Part shown: positions 7,850 to 16,117 of the stretch, piece by piece
Layout of the letters: every line of letters begins with the position of its first letter
Numbering within the stretch: the stretch's first letter is position 1
Assembly: GCA_016191395.1 (NCBI GenBank)
Contig: JACPOS010000015.1
Coordinates: forward strand, 1-64,000
Direction: 5' to 3'
DNA length: 64,000 bases
Source: Chloroflexota bacterium
GTDB taxonomy: Bacteria; Chloroflexota; Limnocylindria; Limnocylindrales; CSP1-4
The notes under the pieces: generated by a model
The model's input: only the letters and a program-made list of their open reading frames with translations
The model's database searches: none
What the model was told of the DNA's origin: nothing
Program-made: the position numbers and the translations under genes

Positions 7850-10711
7850 GTGCCGCGCCCGGCGTGGCTCGCCGTCGGCGCGGCGGCTGGGGCCCTGGCG
7901 CTCGCCGAGGTGTCGCCGCTGGCGATGGCGCTGATCGGGTCGGCGATCCTCGTCCTCGCCGCCTCGGCGCGCGCGGGCGGCAGGGCAGGAGCGCCGCGGG
8001 GGTTCGTCCCGCTGGCGATCGGGATCGTCGCTATCGGCTTGCGTGCAGGCGCTGGCGGCCCGCCGCCACCGTCCGTCCCCGTCCCTTCCGGTGAGGGCCC
8101 ATGGACCGGCATCGTCGAGTCGGTCGGCGCAGTCCGCGATGGCAGTCGGCCCGCAACCGTCCGCCTCGAAGGCGAACCGCCCTTCCTCGTTGCCGCGACG
8201 CTGCCGTGGTATCCGTCCGTTGTCCCGGCCGACCGCGTCCAGCTGCGGGGGCGGATCCGCGCGCCCTCGCAGGACGACTACGGCGCCTACCTGGCTCGGA
8301 TCGGGGCGATGGGCACGATCCGGGCCGACGCCCTCGAGGTCCTCCCGGCCACGGGCACGGCGGCCGGCACGCTGGAGGGCTTGCGGCGCGCAGCTTCGGC
8401 CGGCCTCGAGGCCTCCATGCCGGAACCGGAGGCCGGGCTCGCCGCGGGCGTCCTCATCGGCCTGCGCGATCGCGTGGATCGAGACCTCGCGGCAGCGTTC
8501 ACGACGGCCAGCGCGAGCCACGTGGTGGCGATCTCGGGCTGGAACATTGCGATCGTCGCGTCGACGCTCGCTGCGCTCGCCGGTGGCATGCGTCGTCGCC
8601 GGCGAGCGATCCTCACCGCGGCCGCCATCGTCGTGTACGTGGTCTTCGTCGGTCCCTCGCCGTCGGTGGTCCGGGCTGCCGTGATGGCGGGGGTGGCGCT
8701 GCTCGCGCGCGAGCTGGGTCGGCCCGGAACGGCCGCCGCGGCCCTGGGCTGGGCGTGCGCCGTGCTGCTGCTCATCGACCCCGGGTACGTCGACGATGCA
8801 GGGTTCCGCCTATCCGTGCTCGCGACCGCGGGGATCCTTGCGTGGGGGACATCGCTGACGGCGCGCCTCGCCGGCCCGGCGCCAGGCCGCCCCCGCCGGT
8901 GGATTGCCGAGATCCTCGGCGTCTCGTTCGCCGCCCAGGCTGCGACGACTCCCGTCGTGCTCCTCGAGTTCGGCCGGCTGTCGCTGGTCGCACCGGCGGT
9001 GAACCTGCTCGTGGTGCCGCTGGTGCCGCCGGCGATGGCAACCGGTGCCCTGGCCCTCGTCGCGGGAACCCTCGTCGGGGTCGGCCTGCCGGGTGTCGTC
9101 GCGACGATCGTGGGGCTGCCGGCCTGGGTTCTGTACGCGGCGATGGTCGGCGTGGTCAGGGCCGGAGCGAGCCTGCCGCTCGCGAGCCTGACCCTCCAGC
9201 CGCCGTGGGACCTTGCGTGCGCAGCCGCGTCCCTTGCAGTGATTGTCGTCGTCGCCCGCTGGGGCGACCGGCTGCTCGCGGCGCTTCGTGGGCCGCGGGT
9301 TGCGCGCCCTGGGTCCGTGGCAGCCGGACCGACACGGGCCGGAGCGGCGCGGAGCCGCCACGGAAGCGGGGGCGGCCACTCCCGGGCGCGGCGGCTCGCC
9401 GCGGTCGCTCTCGTTGGCGCGACGATCGGCCTTGCACTCGTCGTCGTTCATCGGCCGGACGGGGTCGTTCGCATCACCGTGCTGGACGTGGGGCAGGGTG
9501 ACGGCATCCTCGTCGAGAGTGGCCGAGGTGGGCGGATGGTCGTGGACGGCGGACCGGATCCGAACCGTCTGCTCATCGCGCTCGACGAGCGGCTCCCGCC
9601 GTGGGATCGCCGGATCGACATCCTCGTGCTCACGCATCCGCACGAGGATCACGTCGCGGGCCTGGCCGCGATCCTCCGGCGATATCGCGTTGGGCGGGTG
9701 TACGAACCCGGCATGATCGGACCCGGCCCCGGCTATCGAGCATGGGCTGCCGTCTTCGACGCCGGCGGACCGCCGCACGGCCGGCTCTCGACCGGCGATC
9801 GGCTGGCGCTCGATCAGATCGCGTTCCGCGTGCTCTGGCCGGACGCAAATCGTGTGCCGCTCCAGCCGCCCGACAGCGGGACCTCGATCAACAACGTGTC
9901 GATCGTGCTGCTCGGGCAGTTCGACCAGCACCGGTTCCTGCTCGCGGGTGACGTGGAGGAGGGTGTGGATCCCGAGCTGCTCGCCCGCGGCGTCCCGACC
10001 GTCGATCTACTCAAGGTTGCGCACCACGGCTCGCGAACCGCCTCGACCGAGGCCTTCCTCGAGGCCGTCCGGCCGCGGGTTGCGGTCGTGTCGGTCGGCG
10101 CCGGCAACCCGTACGGCCATCCAGCACCGTCGACCATCGAACGACTGCGCGCGACCGCCCGCGAGACGTTCCGGACGGACACGGATGGCAGCGTCGAGGT
10201 CGCCTTCGATGGGCCGGCAATCCGGGTGCGCACCAGCGGCCCGCGAGCGACACAGGTCAAGACGACATCGCCCCCCGCCGGGTCGGCGAGCGCCGGCGCC
10301 GCCGGCTCGCCAGTCCTGGCTGCGCTGCTGTGCGGCATTCCTCCGTCGACCATCGCGGAGGCGCGGCCGCCGACGGCTCCGGAAGCGCCCGTGACGCCGC
10401 TGCCGCTGCTCGGGCGGCAGGCCGATGCCAGGCAGCGGCTCGATGCCCATGCGCCTGGCCGACTCCCCGACCGAGCGAACTGGCACCCAATAGGCCTCGG
10501 CTACCATCGAGCGGATGGAGACACCGCGGGTTTCGGCGACCGCGCCGGGGCGCGGAACCGCTCCCCTCGCCTACTTCTGGGGCGACGACGCATACGGCCT
10601 GGATGCCGCGCTGGAAGCATTCCGCGCCGACCCGGCGCGCTTCCCGGACGGCCCGCCCGAGCGCTGGCGGCCCGAGACCGATCGCGGCGAACCCGCCCGC
10701 CTCCTCGGTGA
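7850..10711 (+). CDS. comEC: ComEC/Rec2 competence channel
   Basis: The inner-membrane channel that passes single-stranded DNA into the cytoplasm. N-terminal membrane helices lead to the competence domain (about 195-470), and the C-terminal metallo-beta-lactamase domain carries HPHEDH at 596-601 and HHGSR near 725. Start is GTG one base after comEA (TGACGTG). The recognisable protein ends near residue 800. The frame then runs a further ~145 residues of Pro/Arg-rich sequence and overlaps holA by 197 bases in another frame. That tail could be a true extension, a lost stop codon or a sequencing frameshift. Confidence 0.93.
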   Translation: MPRPAWLAVGAAAGALALAEVSPLAMALIGSAILVLAASARAGGRAGAPRGFVPLAIGIVAIGLRAGAGGPPPPSVPVPSGEGPWTGIVESVGAVRDGSRPATVRLEGEPPFLVAATLPWYPSVVPADRVQLRGRIRAPSQDDYGAYLARIGAMGTIRADALEVLPATGTAAGTLEGLRRAASAGLEASMPEPEAGLAAGVLIGLRDRVDRDLAAAFTTASASHVVAISGWNIAIVASTLAALAGGMRRRRRAILTAAAIVVYVVFVGPSPSVVRAAVMAGVALLARELGRPGTAAAALGWACAVLLLIDPGYVDDAGFRLSVLATAGILAWGTSLTARLAGPAPGRPRRWIAEILGVSFAAQAATTPVVLLEFGRLSLVAPAVNLLVVPLVPPAMATGALALVAGTLVGVGLPGVVATIVGLPAWVLYAAMVGVVRAGASLPLASLTLQPPWDLACAAASLAVIVVVARWGDRLLAALRGPRVARPGSVAAGPTRAGAARSRHGSGGGHSRARRLAAVALVGATIGLALVVVHRPDGVVRITVLDVGQGDGILVESGRGGRMVVDGGPDPNRLLIALDERLPPWDRRIDILVLTHPHEDHVAGLAAILRRYRVGRVYEPGMIGPGPGYRAWAAVFDAGGPPHGRLSTGDRLALDQIAFRVLWPDANRVPLQPPDSGTSINNVSIVLLGQFDQHRFLLAGDVEEGVDPELLARGVPTVDLLKVAHHGSRTASTEAFLEAVRPRVAVVSVGAGNPYGHPAPSTIERLRATARETFRTDTDGSVEVAFDGPAIRVRTSGPRATQVKTTSPPAGSASAGAAGSPVLAALLCGIPPSTIAEARPPTAPEAPVTPLPLLGRQADARQRLDAHAPGRLPDRANWHPIGLGYHRADGDTAGFGDRAGARNRSPRLLLGRRRIRPGCRAGSIPRRPGALPGRPARALAARDRSRRTRPPPR

Positions 10712-11594
10712 GATTCGCGAGCGACTGGGGACGGGCTCCATGTTCGGGTCGGGCAGCGTCGCGATCGTCCGTGGCGCGGGCGCGCTGATCCGGAGCACGG
10801 AGGGTCGGGACGCGCTGCTCGGCGCCCTGACGACAGTCGCGCCGGGCAATGGCCTGGCTGTCCTCGAGGAGACCGACTCGAGCGCCAAGGACCCGCCGAA
10901 CAAGACCCTCGCCGAGGCCATCCGCGCGGCCGGCGGTGACGTCCGCCAGCTCCGGGCGCCGCGCGAGGACGGGCTGGCGTCGTGGATCGAGACCCGCGCC
11001 CGCGAGCGCGAGATCCGCCTGGGTCCGGGCGCGGCGCGCGAGCTCGCGTCCCGTGTCGGCGGGTTCGTGCGCGAGGGCGACGTGGAGCGGCAGCAGCAGG
11101 GGCGGACCGCGGTCATGCAGCTGGAGAAGCTCGCGCTCCGCCACACCGCGGGCGATCCGGTGACGGTGGACGACGTGAAGGCGCTCGTCCCGGAGGCAGT
11201 GCCAGGCTCCATGTGGGCGTTCGTCGATGCTGTCGCGATGCGCCAACGGAACAAGGCGCTCGAGCTGCTGGAGCGGCTCATCGAGGACCAGCCGGCGCCC
11301 GTGCTCCTCGCGGTGCTCCACCGCCGCATCCGCGAGCTGATCGAGGTCCAGGACCGGCTGGAGCGCGGCGAATCGCCGGGGTCGCTGGTCCGCTCCATGC
11401 GCCTGGTGCCGTTCCGCGCCGAAACCCTCGCGCGTCAGGCGAAGGCGTGGTCCGGCCCGGAGCTGGACGCGGCGCTCGAGGGCCTCGTGGAGCTGGACGC
11501 GCAGGTCAAGGGCGTCGGCGGCCGGGCGTCCACAGAGGCGCGCGATCGCCTCGCCTTCGATCTCTGGATCACCGATCGGGTCGCCACGGGCTGA
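10515..11594 (+). CDS. holA: DNA polymerase III delta subunit
   Basis: The clamp-loader subunit that opens the sliding clamp. It has 359 residues and begins with the typical LAYFWGDDAYGLDAAL. The AAA+-like fold follows, and the C-terminal collar domain holds DAVAMRQRNKALELLERLIEDQ, characteristic of HolA. The ATG at 10515 is supported by TACCAT 7 bases upstream with CTGGCA 16 bases further, a promoter that would give a leaderless mRNA. The start lies inside the comEC 3' extension. The comEA-comEC-holA order is common in bacteria. Confidence 0.93.
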   Translation: METPRVSATAPGRGTAPLAYFWGDDAYGLDAALEAFRADPARFPDGPPERWRPETDRGEPARLLGEIRERLGTGSMFGSGSVAIVRGAGALIRSTEGRDALLGALTTVAPGNGLAVLEETDSSAKDPPNKTLAEAIRAAGGDVRQLRAPREDGLASWIETRAREREIRLGPGAARELASRVGGFVREGDVERQQQGRTAVMQLEKLALRHTAGDPVTVDDVKALVPEAVPGSMWAFVDAVAMRQRNKALELLERLIEDQPAPVLLAVLHRRIRELIEVQDRLERGESPGSLVRSMRLVPFRAETLARQAKAWSGPELDAALEGLVELDAQVKGVGGRASTEARDRLAFDLWITDRVATG

Positions 11595-11627
11595 CCCGGA
11601 ACCGCAATGCCCGCGAGCGGGCGGCGG

Positions 11628-11912
11628 TCACATGGACCAGGCGCGCTCCTGGAGGACGAGATCGCTCTCGATCGCGAAGGTGCAGCGGCCGGGGCCCAGG
11701 TCGAGCAGCTCGATGAGGTCCGGATCGATGTACAGCTGGTGGCAGTCGGCGCACAGGCCGCCCGGGATGCCGAAGCACAGCCGTTCGCTCTGATCGGGCA
11801 GGCGGAAGGTCGCGTCGAATCGGCTACTGATCAGCAGCTTCGTGCAGGCGGGGCACCGATCTCGAGCGACGGACATGCCGCGATGCTGCGGCCAGCCCCG
11901 ATCGCGGGACAT
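11628..11912 (-). CDS. Small zinc-ribbon protein
   Basis: This protein of up to 94 residues carries CPAC near residue 21 and CADC near residue 55, a four-Cys zinc ribbon, followed by DLIELLDLG. The start is uncertain: ATG 11912 has AAGGG upstream, while an internal ATG at 11876 would give 82 residues beginning MSVARDRCPAC. It is convergent with holA and downstream of the obgE-nadD-rsfS run. I cannot name a family beyond a general zinc ribbon. Confidence 0.6.
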   Translation of the reverse strand: MSRDRGWPQHRGMSVARDRCPACTKLLISSRFDATFRLPDQSERLCFGIPGGLCADCHQLYIDPDLIELLDLGPGRCTFAIESDLVLQERAWSM

Positions 11913-11928
11913 GACCCTTCGGTACTCC

Positions 11929-11960
11929 GGCCCCCCGTACGGCCGCCGATTTCGGGGGCC
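11929..11960. terminator. GC-rich hairpin between rsfS and the zinc-ribbon gene
   Basis: GGCCCCC (11929-11935) pairs with GGGGGCC (11954-11960) around an 18-base loop. There is no T-run in either direction, so termination is only a possibility. Confidence 0.3.
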
Positions 11961-11985
11961 GCGAGGCGCCGCGCGGAGGCGCGGG

Positions 11986-12411
11986 CTACTGCACCCGCAG
12001 GATGGTCTTGGCCTCCGACCAGGCCTTCTCCAGCTGGTAGTAGTCGCGCTCCGGGGGCGTGAAGACGTGGACCACGACCGAGCCGAAGTCCACCAGCACC
12101 CAGTGGGACGCCGCGGTACCCTCGCGCCCGAAGGCGTGGACCTTCTCGTCGCGCATGCCGGAGATGATCCCGTCCGCGATCGCGTCCAGCTGGCGCTCGG
12201 AGCCGCCCGAAGCGATCACGAAGTAGTCCGCCATCGTCGTCAGGCCGGTCAGGTCCAGGAGCTGGATGTCCGCGGCCTTCTTGTCCTCCGCGAGCTCCAC
12301 GATCCGGCGGGCAAGGTCGATCGCCGGCATTTCCGGGACGGGCGGCGGCGCAGGGCGGCGGGCGGCGACACGACGGGGCAATCCCTTGGGATCTCTGGCG
12401 ACTTGGGTCAC
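11986..12411 (-). CDS. rsfS: Ribosomal silencing factor RsfS
   Basis: This protein binds uL14 of the 50S subunit and blocks subunit joining in starvation. It has 141 residues. The DUF143 fold shows KKAADIQLLDLTGLTTMADYF, then ASGGSERQLDAIADGI, FGREGTAASHWVLVDFGSVVVHVF and the end RDYYQLEKAWSEA. A basic Pro-rich N-terminal stretch of about 28 residues is extra. Its ATG overlaps the nadD stop by 4 bases (ATGA), the usual nadD-rsfS coupling. Confidence 0.95.
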   Translation of the reverse strand: MTQVARDPKGLPRRVAARRPAPPPVPEMPAIDLARRIVELAEDKKAADIQLLDLTGLTTMADYFVIASGGSERQLDAIADGIISGMRDEKVHAFGREGTAASHWVLVDFGSVVVHVFTPPERDYYQLEKAWSEAKTILRVQ

Positions 12412-13043
12412 GACGGGGCGGTCCTCCGATGGGTTGTGTACAGGTCGTTGGCGGTGATGTACGCCTCGACGGCGGGTGGGACGAGGTAGCGGATCGATCG
12501 GCCTGCGGCCACTCTCGCACGGATCGCCGTCGAGGACAGGCCGAGGTGTGGCGCCTCGAGGTAGGTCACGCGGTTCTCACGGCCGGGAAAGGTCCCGCCG
12601 AGCCATGCCGGGTCTGGCGCAGGGTAGCCCTCGCGCGGCACGACCGCCACGCGCGCAGCCGCGAAGAGGCGGTCCGGCTCGTGCCAGGTGGGCAGCTCCC
12701 GGAACGTCTCCGCGGACAGGATCACGGTCACGTCCCAGTCGGCGGCCAGCTGCTCGACGGTGTCAACGGTGTACGAGGGGCCGGCGCGGTCCACCTCGAT
12801 CCGGCTGAGTTCGAACGCCACGTTGTCCGCGATCGCGAGCTCCACCATCGCGACACGGTGCTCCACGGCGGTCACCTCGCTCGCGGGCTTGTGCGGCGGC
12901 GTGCCAGCAGGCACGAACAGCATCGTGTCCAGCGACAGCGCCTCGCGCGCGGTCTCGGCGATCACGAGGTGGCCCATGTGGATGGGGTCGAACGTGCCGC
13001 CCATGACGCCGACGGCGCCACGGCGTCGACCGGAGCCCGTCAC
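12408..13043 (-). CDS. nadD: Nicotinate-nucleotide adenylyltransferase
   Basis: It forms nicotinate adenine dinucleotide from ATP and nicotinate mononucleotide in NAD synthesis. The 211 residues include GGTFDPIHMGHL (nucleotide site), PPHKP and the late ISSTAIR-equivalent GLSSTAIRARVAAG. The start is GTG 13043, overlapping the obgE stop as GTGA. The frame stays open much further upstream, but only antisense-free overlap with obgE supports that, so it is rejected. It is coupled on both sides, to obgE and rsfS. Confidence 0.95.
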   Translation of the reverse strand: MTGSGRRRGAVGVMGGTFDPIHMGHLVIAETAREALSLDTMLFVPAGTPPHKPASEVTAVEHRVAMVELAIADNVAFELSRIEVDRAGPSYTVDTVEQLAADWDVTVILSAETFRELPTWHEPDRLFAAARVAVVPREGYPAPDPAWLGGTFPGRENRVTYLEAPHLGLSSTAIRARVAAGRSIRYLVPPAVEAYITANDLYTTHRRTAPS

Positions 13044-14353
13044 CGGCGCGCGCTCCACGCCTCTGCCTGCCACTCCAGCTCCACCGAGCCCACGAGCACG
13101 GTGTCGCCCGGCTGGATCCCGGCGCGACGCAGCGCCGCATCCGCGCCGAGCCGCTCCAAGTCGCGCTGGAACCGCTCCGCGGATTCCTCGACCTCGAAGT
13201 TGGTCTGCGACGCGATCCGCTCGATCATCCGGCCGACCACGCGGTACACGTTCTCCGATTCCTGGAGGACCGTGACGCGGTCCGGCGAGGCGTCGAGCCG
13301 ATGGACGACGACGCCGGACGGCTCGGGTGGCGCGTCCAGCTCCCCGGAGGTCGGCAGGAGGTCTGCGATGGCCGCGCGGAATGCGTCGATCCCCACGCCG
13401 GTCGATGCGGCGATCGCGACGGTCCGCAGCCCGTCTCGCTTGCGTGCCTTCGCGAAGGCGGGCCACGCCTCGGCGGCGACGGGCAGGTCGATCTTGTTGA
13501 ACGCGACGAGCATCGGCTTGTTCAGCAGCGCCGGGTCGTGGGCGCGAAGCTCGTCCCGGATGACCTCGAAGTCCCAGTTGGGATCCCGGCCGGAGCCGTC
13601 CACCACCTGCACCAGCACGCGCGTGCGCTCGACATGGCGGAGGAACGCGTGCCCCAGGCCCGCGCCGGCACTCGCGCCCTCGATCAGGCCAGGGAGGTCC
13701 GCGAGGGAGGGCCGCCGGAAGTCGGCATCGATGCCGCCCTCGCCGGAGAGGTCCATCACGCCCAGGTTCGGCTCCAGGGTGGTGAACGGGTAGTCGGCGA
13801 TCTTGGGCGTGGCGGCCGTGAGCGCGGCGAGCAGCGTCGACTTGCCCGCGTTCGGCAGCCCCACGAGCCCGATGTCGGCGATCAGCCGCAGCTCCAGGCG
13901 GACCCAGCGCTCCTCGCCCGGCTCGCCCTTCTGGGCGTGGCGCGGCGCCTGGTGGGTGGAGGTCGCGAAGTGGACGTTGCCGAGGCCGCCCCGGCCGCCC
14001 CGAGCCGCCATTGCGGACTGGCCCATCGCCACGAGATCGGCGATGAGCTCGCCGGTAGCGTCGTCGTAGACGGCCGTGCCGGGCGGGACGTCCAGGATCA
14101 GGTCGTCGCCCGCGGCGCCGTGGCGGCGCGCGCGCTGGCCCTGCCCCCCCGCGGGCGCCCGGAAATGGTGCTTGTACTGGAAGTCGCGGAGCGTGGTCTG
14201 GCCCGCATCCACGCGGAAGTAGATGGAGGACCCGCGACCGCCGTCGCCGCCATCCGGGCCGCCGCGCGGGACGTGCGCCTCACGCCGGAAGGTGGAGGCC
14301 CCGTTGCCGCCGTCGCCGGCGCGCAGATTGACCTTTACTCGATCGAGGAACAT
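13040..14353 (-). CDS. obgE: GTPase ObgE/CgtA
   Basis: A ribosome-associated GTPase needed for 50S maturation and stress control. It has 437 residues: the glycine-rich Obg fold at 1-157 (RAGDGGNGASTFRREAHVP), a G domain with Walker A GLPNAGKST and the switch region DLPGLIEGAS, NKID, then a C-terminal OCT domain from about 350. The OCT domain places it with Gram-positive, Chloroflexi and actinobacterial Obg rather than E. coli ObgE. The ATG at 14353 begins MFLDRVKV as in the family. Confidence 0.96.
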   Translation of the reverse strand: MFLDRVKVNLRAGDGGNGASTFRREAHVPRGGPDGGDGGRGSSIYFRVDAGQTTLRDFQYKHHFRAPAGGQGQRARRHGAAGDDLILDVPPGTAVYDDATGELIADLVAMGQSAMAARGGRGGLGNVHFATSTHQAPRHAQKGEPGEERWVRLELRLIADIGLVGLPNAGKSTLLAALTAATPKIADYPFTTLEPNLGVMDLSGEGGIDADFRRPSLADLPGLIEGASAGAGLGHAFLRHVERTRVLVQVVDGSGRDPNWDFEVIRDELRAHDPALLNKPMLVAFNKIDLPVAAEAWPAFAKARKRDGLRTVAIAASTGVGIDAFRAAIADLLPTSGELDAPPEPSGVVVHRLDASPDRVTVLQESENVYRVVGRMIERIASQTNFEVEESAERFQRDLERLGADAALRRAGIQPGDTVLVGSVELEWQAEAWSARR

Positions 14354-14398
14354 CCGCCAATCTTCGCACGGCCACCCGCGGGCCCCGGTTGCGAAGGC

Positions 14399-15727
14399 TC
14401 AGTAGTACTTCAGCGGATTGACGAAGTAGCTGCCGCTGGCGCGCGGGTAGCCGATCGAGACCGCGAAGTGGACATGCGGGCCCGTTGCCCAACCGCTCTG
14501 GCCGATGCGCGCGATCTGCTGGCCGCGAGCCACGGTCTGTCCCTTCGAGACGGTGACCGTCGAGTTGTGGCAGTACTGCGTGTAGATAGTGGAGCTGTTC
14601 CGGAGGATCACCTGGTAGCCACAGCCGGTGCTTGCCCAGCCGGCATAGACGACCGTGCCAGCGAGAGCTGCCACGACGGGCGTCCCGTAGCTCGCGGCGA
14701 TGTCGAGTGCGTAGTGGCCGTAGTGGAAAGACTGGCTGATGTAGTTGCCACCACCGCGCACCGGCCACGTCCATGCCCCGCCGTTGTACTGGGGGGCCAC
14801 CCCGGCGCCGCCACCGGAGGTACCGCTGGACGCCGGCTTCTTGGTGGGTGGTGGCGTGGGGATTGGAGCCCCCTTGGCACCCGGGAGGACCAGCACCTGG
14901 CCGACGATCAGGTTGTAGTCCGTGAGGCCGTTGACCTCGACGATGTCCTGGACGTCCACCTTGTTGGCGACGGCAAGGCCTTCGAGCGTGTCACCGGCCT
15001 GGACCGTGTAGATCAGCCCGCTGACCGGCGGGATGATCAGGTCCTGACCCACGCGGAGCGCGTCCTTCGAGGTGATGCTGTTGGCCCACCACAGGGTCAT
15101 CATCGACACGCCGAAGCGGCTGGCGATCCCGGTGAGCGTGTCCCCGGTCTTGACCTTGTAGTGCTGGAGCATCTCCGACGAGGACCGGACGGTCGTGTCC
15201 ACGGCCACCGGCTTGTAGAGTGTCCCGTCATCGACGTACGCGGAGGGGTTTCCGGCGTCCGAGCCTTCGACGATCGGGTCGTCCAGGACGGCCGCGTCGG
15301 CGACGCCGCCGCCGACCGCGAGGCGTACGCCGGCGTTGGCGCCCTGCGCGGCACCTACCGGGGACGCCGCGGGTGCGAGGCTGATCCCGGCCGCGATCAC
15401 CACGATGAGGCCGATGGCGATCGGCAGGGTCCGGTCGGAGGTCAGGCGGAGGACGAGATGTCGGCGGTACAGGCGCCGGCGGGCCGAGGTGCGCCGCCGA
15501 GCCGGAGCGAGGCCCTCCGTCCCCGGGGTAACCGCGTGCGCCGCGGCGCGCTCACGCGAGCGAGGCGTGGGCGTCAGGGCATGTGCCAGGAATCGGGCAG
15601 CACCGATCGCGCGCCGGTGCACGTGTCGCGAGGTCGTTGATCGGGCTGGACCGGTAGAACCGCGATCTGGCCCTTTGGAGCGGATGTGCGTGATGGCGCG
15701 CACGATGCCGCTCACGGCATGCAGCAA
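14399..15727 (-). CDS. LysM/M23 peptidoglycan endopeptidase
   Basis: A secreted or membrane-anchored cell-wall hydrolase of 442 residues. A basic N-terminal region of about 100 residues precedes one hydrophobic segment (PIAIGLIVVIAAGISLAP). Two LysM repeats follow (YKVKTGDTLTGIASRFG and YTVQAGDTLEGLAVANK), then a Pro/Gly linker and an M23 domain with HYALDIAASYGTPV and GPHVHFAV, which hold the zinc ligands H..D and HxH. The start is TTG 15727 with AGGAG 6 bases upstream. The long leader and extended -10 promoter at 15875-15904 serve it. It is upstream of obgE on the same strand. Confidence 0.9.
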   Translation of the reverse strand: MLHAVSGIVRAITHIRSKGPDRGSTGPARSTTSRHVHRRAIGAARFLAHALTPTPRSRERAAAHAVTPGTEGLAPARRRTSARRRLYRRHLVLRLTSDRTLPIAIGLIVVIAAGISLAPAASPVGAAQGANAGVRLAVGGGVADAAVLDDPIVEGSDAGNPSAYVDDGTLYKPVAVDTTVRSSSEMLQHYKVKTGDTLTGIASRFGVSMMTLWWANSITSKDALRVGQDLIIPPVSGLIYTVQAGDTLEGLAVANKVDVQDIVEVNGLTDYNLIVGQVLVLPGAKGAPIPTPPPTKKPASSGTSGGGAGVAPQYNGGAWTWPVRGGGNYISQSFHYGHYALDIAASYGTPVVAALAGTVVYAGWASTGCGYQVILRNSSTIYTQYCHNSTVTVSKGQTVARGQQIARIGQSGWATGPHVHFAVSIGYPRASGSYFVNPLKYY

Positions 15728-15904
15728 TATGTTCTCCTGGCAGGACGGTCCGGAGCGCGAGGTCGCGCGGATGGGGTTTCCGGTGGTGGACCGTCGACGG
15801 GTCGCGATCTTGAGCTGGGGTTCTTCTGCTTCGCGGCCGAGCCCGCTCTCTCCGCGGGCTGCGACGTTGCAGGGACCTTACCACGCGCCCCCTGACCGTC
15901 GCAA
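15728..15904 (-). promoter_or_regulatory. Promoter and structured leader of the LysM/M23 gene
   Basis: On the minus strand TTGCGA (15899-15904), an 18-base spacer and TGG-extended TAAGGT (15875-15880) form a good promoter. The leader of about 140 bases contains a 7-bp hairpin (AGCCCGC/GCGGGCT, 15840-15860) and a longer-range pairing GACGGTCC/GGACCGTC ending just before the ribosome site. Cell-wall hydrolase genes often carry c-di-AMP riboswitches, but I do not recognise that consensus here. Confidence 0.5.
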
Positions 15905-16117
15905 ACGGGCCACAGTCCCCGTTCAGAGGGGCCAGAGGTCATGCCTCCTGGTGCGCCTCCGCGCCACGGTAACCGCCACGGCAAGGGCCGCGGGGGGCCC
16001 GGAACGGTCAGCGCGGACCGGCGAAGGCGAAGCCGGGCAGGTGAGCGAGCGGATCTCGGTTAGTGAGCGGACCGGCGGAGGCCACAACGCCCGCCGGGCC
16101 GACGATGACCGTACCGC
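15905..16117. other. Gap between rho stop and peptidase promoter
   Basis: I see no gene and no convincing Rho-independent terminator after rho. Small palindromic GC runs are present without T-tracts. Confidence 0.4.

Noticed and set aside
12408-13466. Long form of nadD starting at 13466
   Set aside because: The extra N-terminal part is out-of-frame obgE sequence; the GTGA overlap at 13043 and the family length fix the shorter form.
13301-15640. 779-codon plus-strand frame opposite obgE and the peptidase gene
   Set aside because: Low-complexity shadow translation; both minus-strand products are unmistakable.
15728-15875. c-di-AMP (ydaO-type) riboswitch before the LysM/M23 gene
   Set aside because: The gene type invites it, but I could not find the conserved segments of that riboswitch in the leader.
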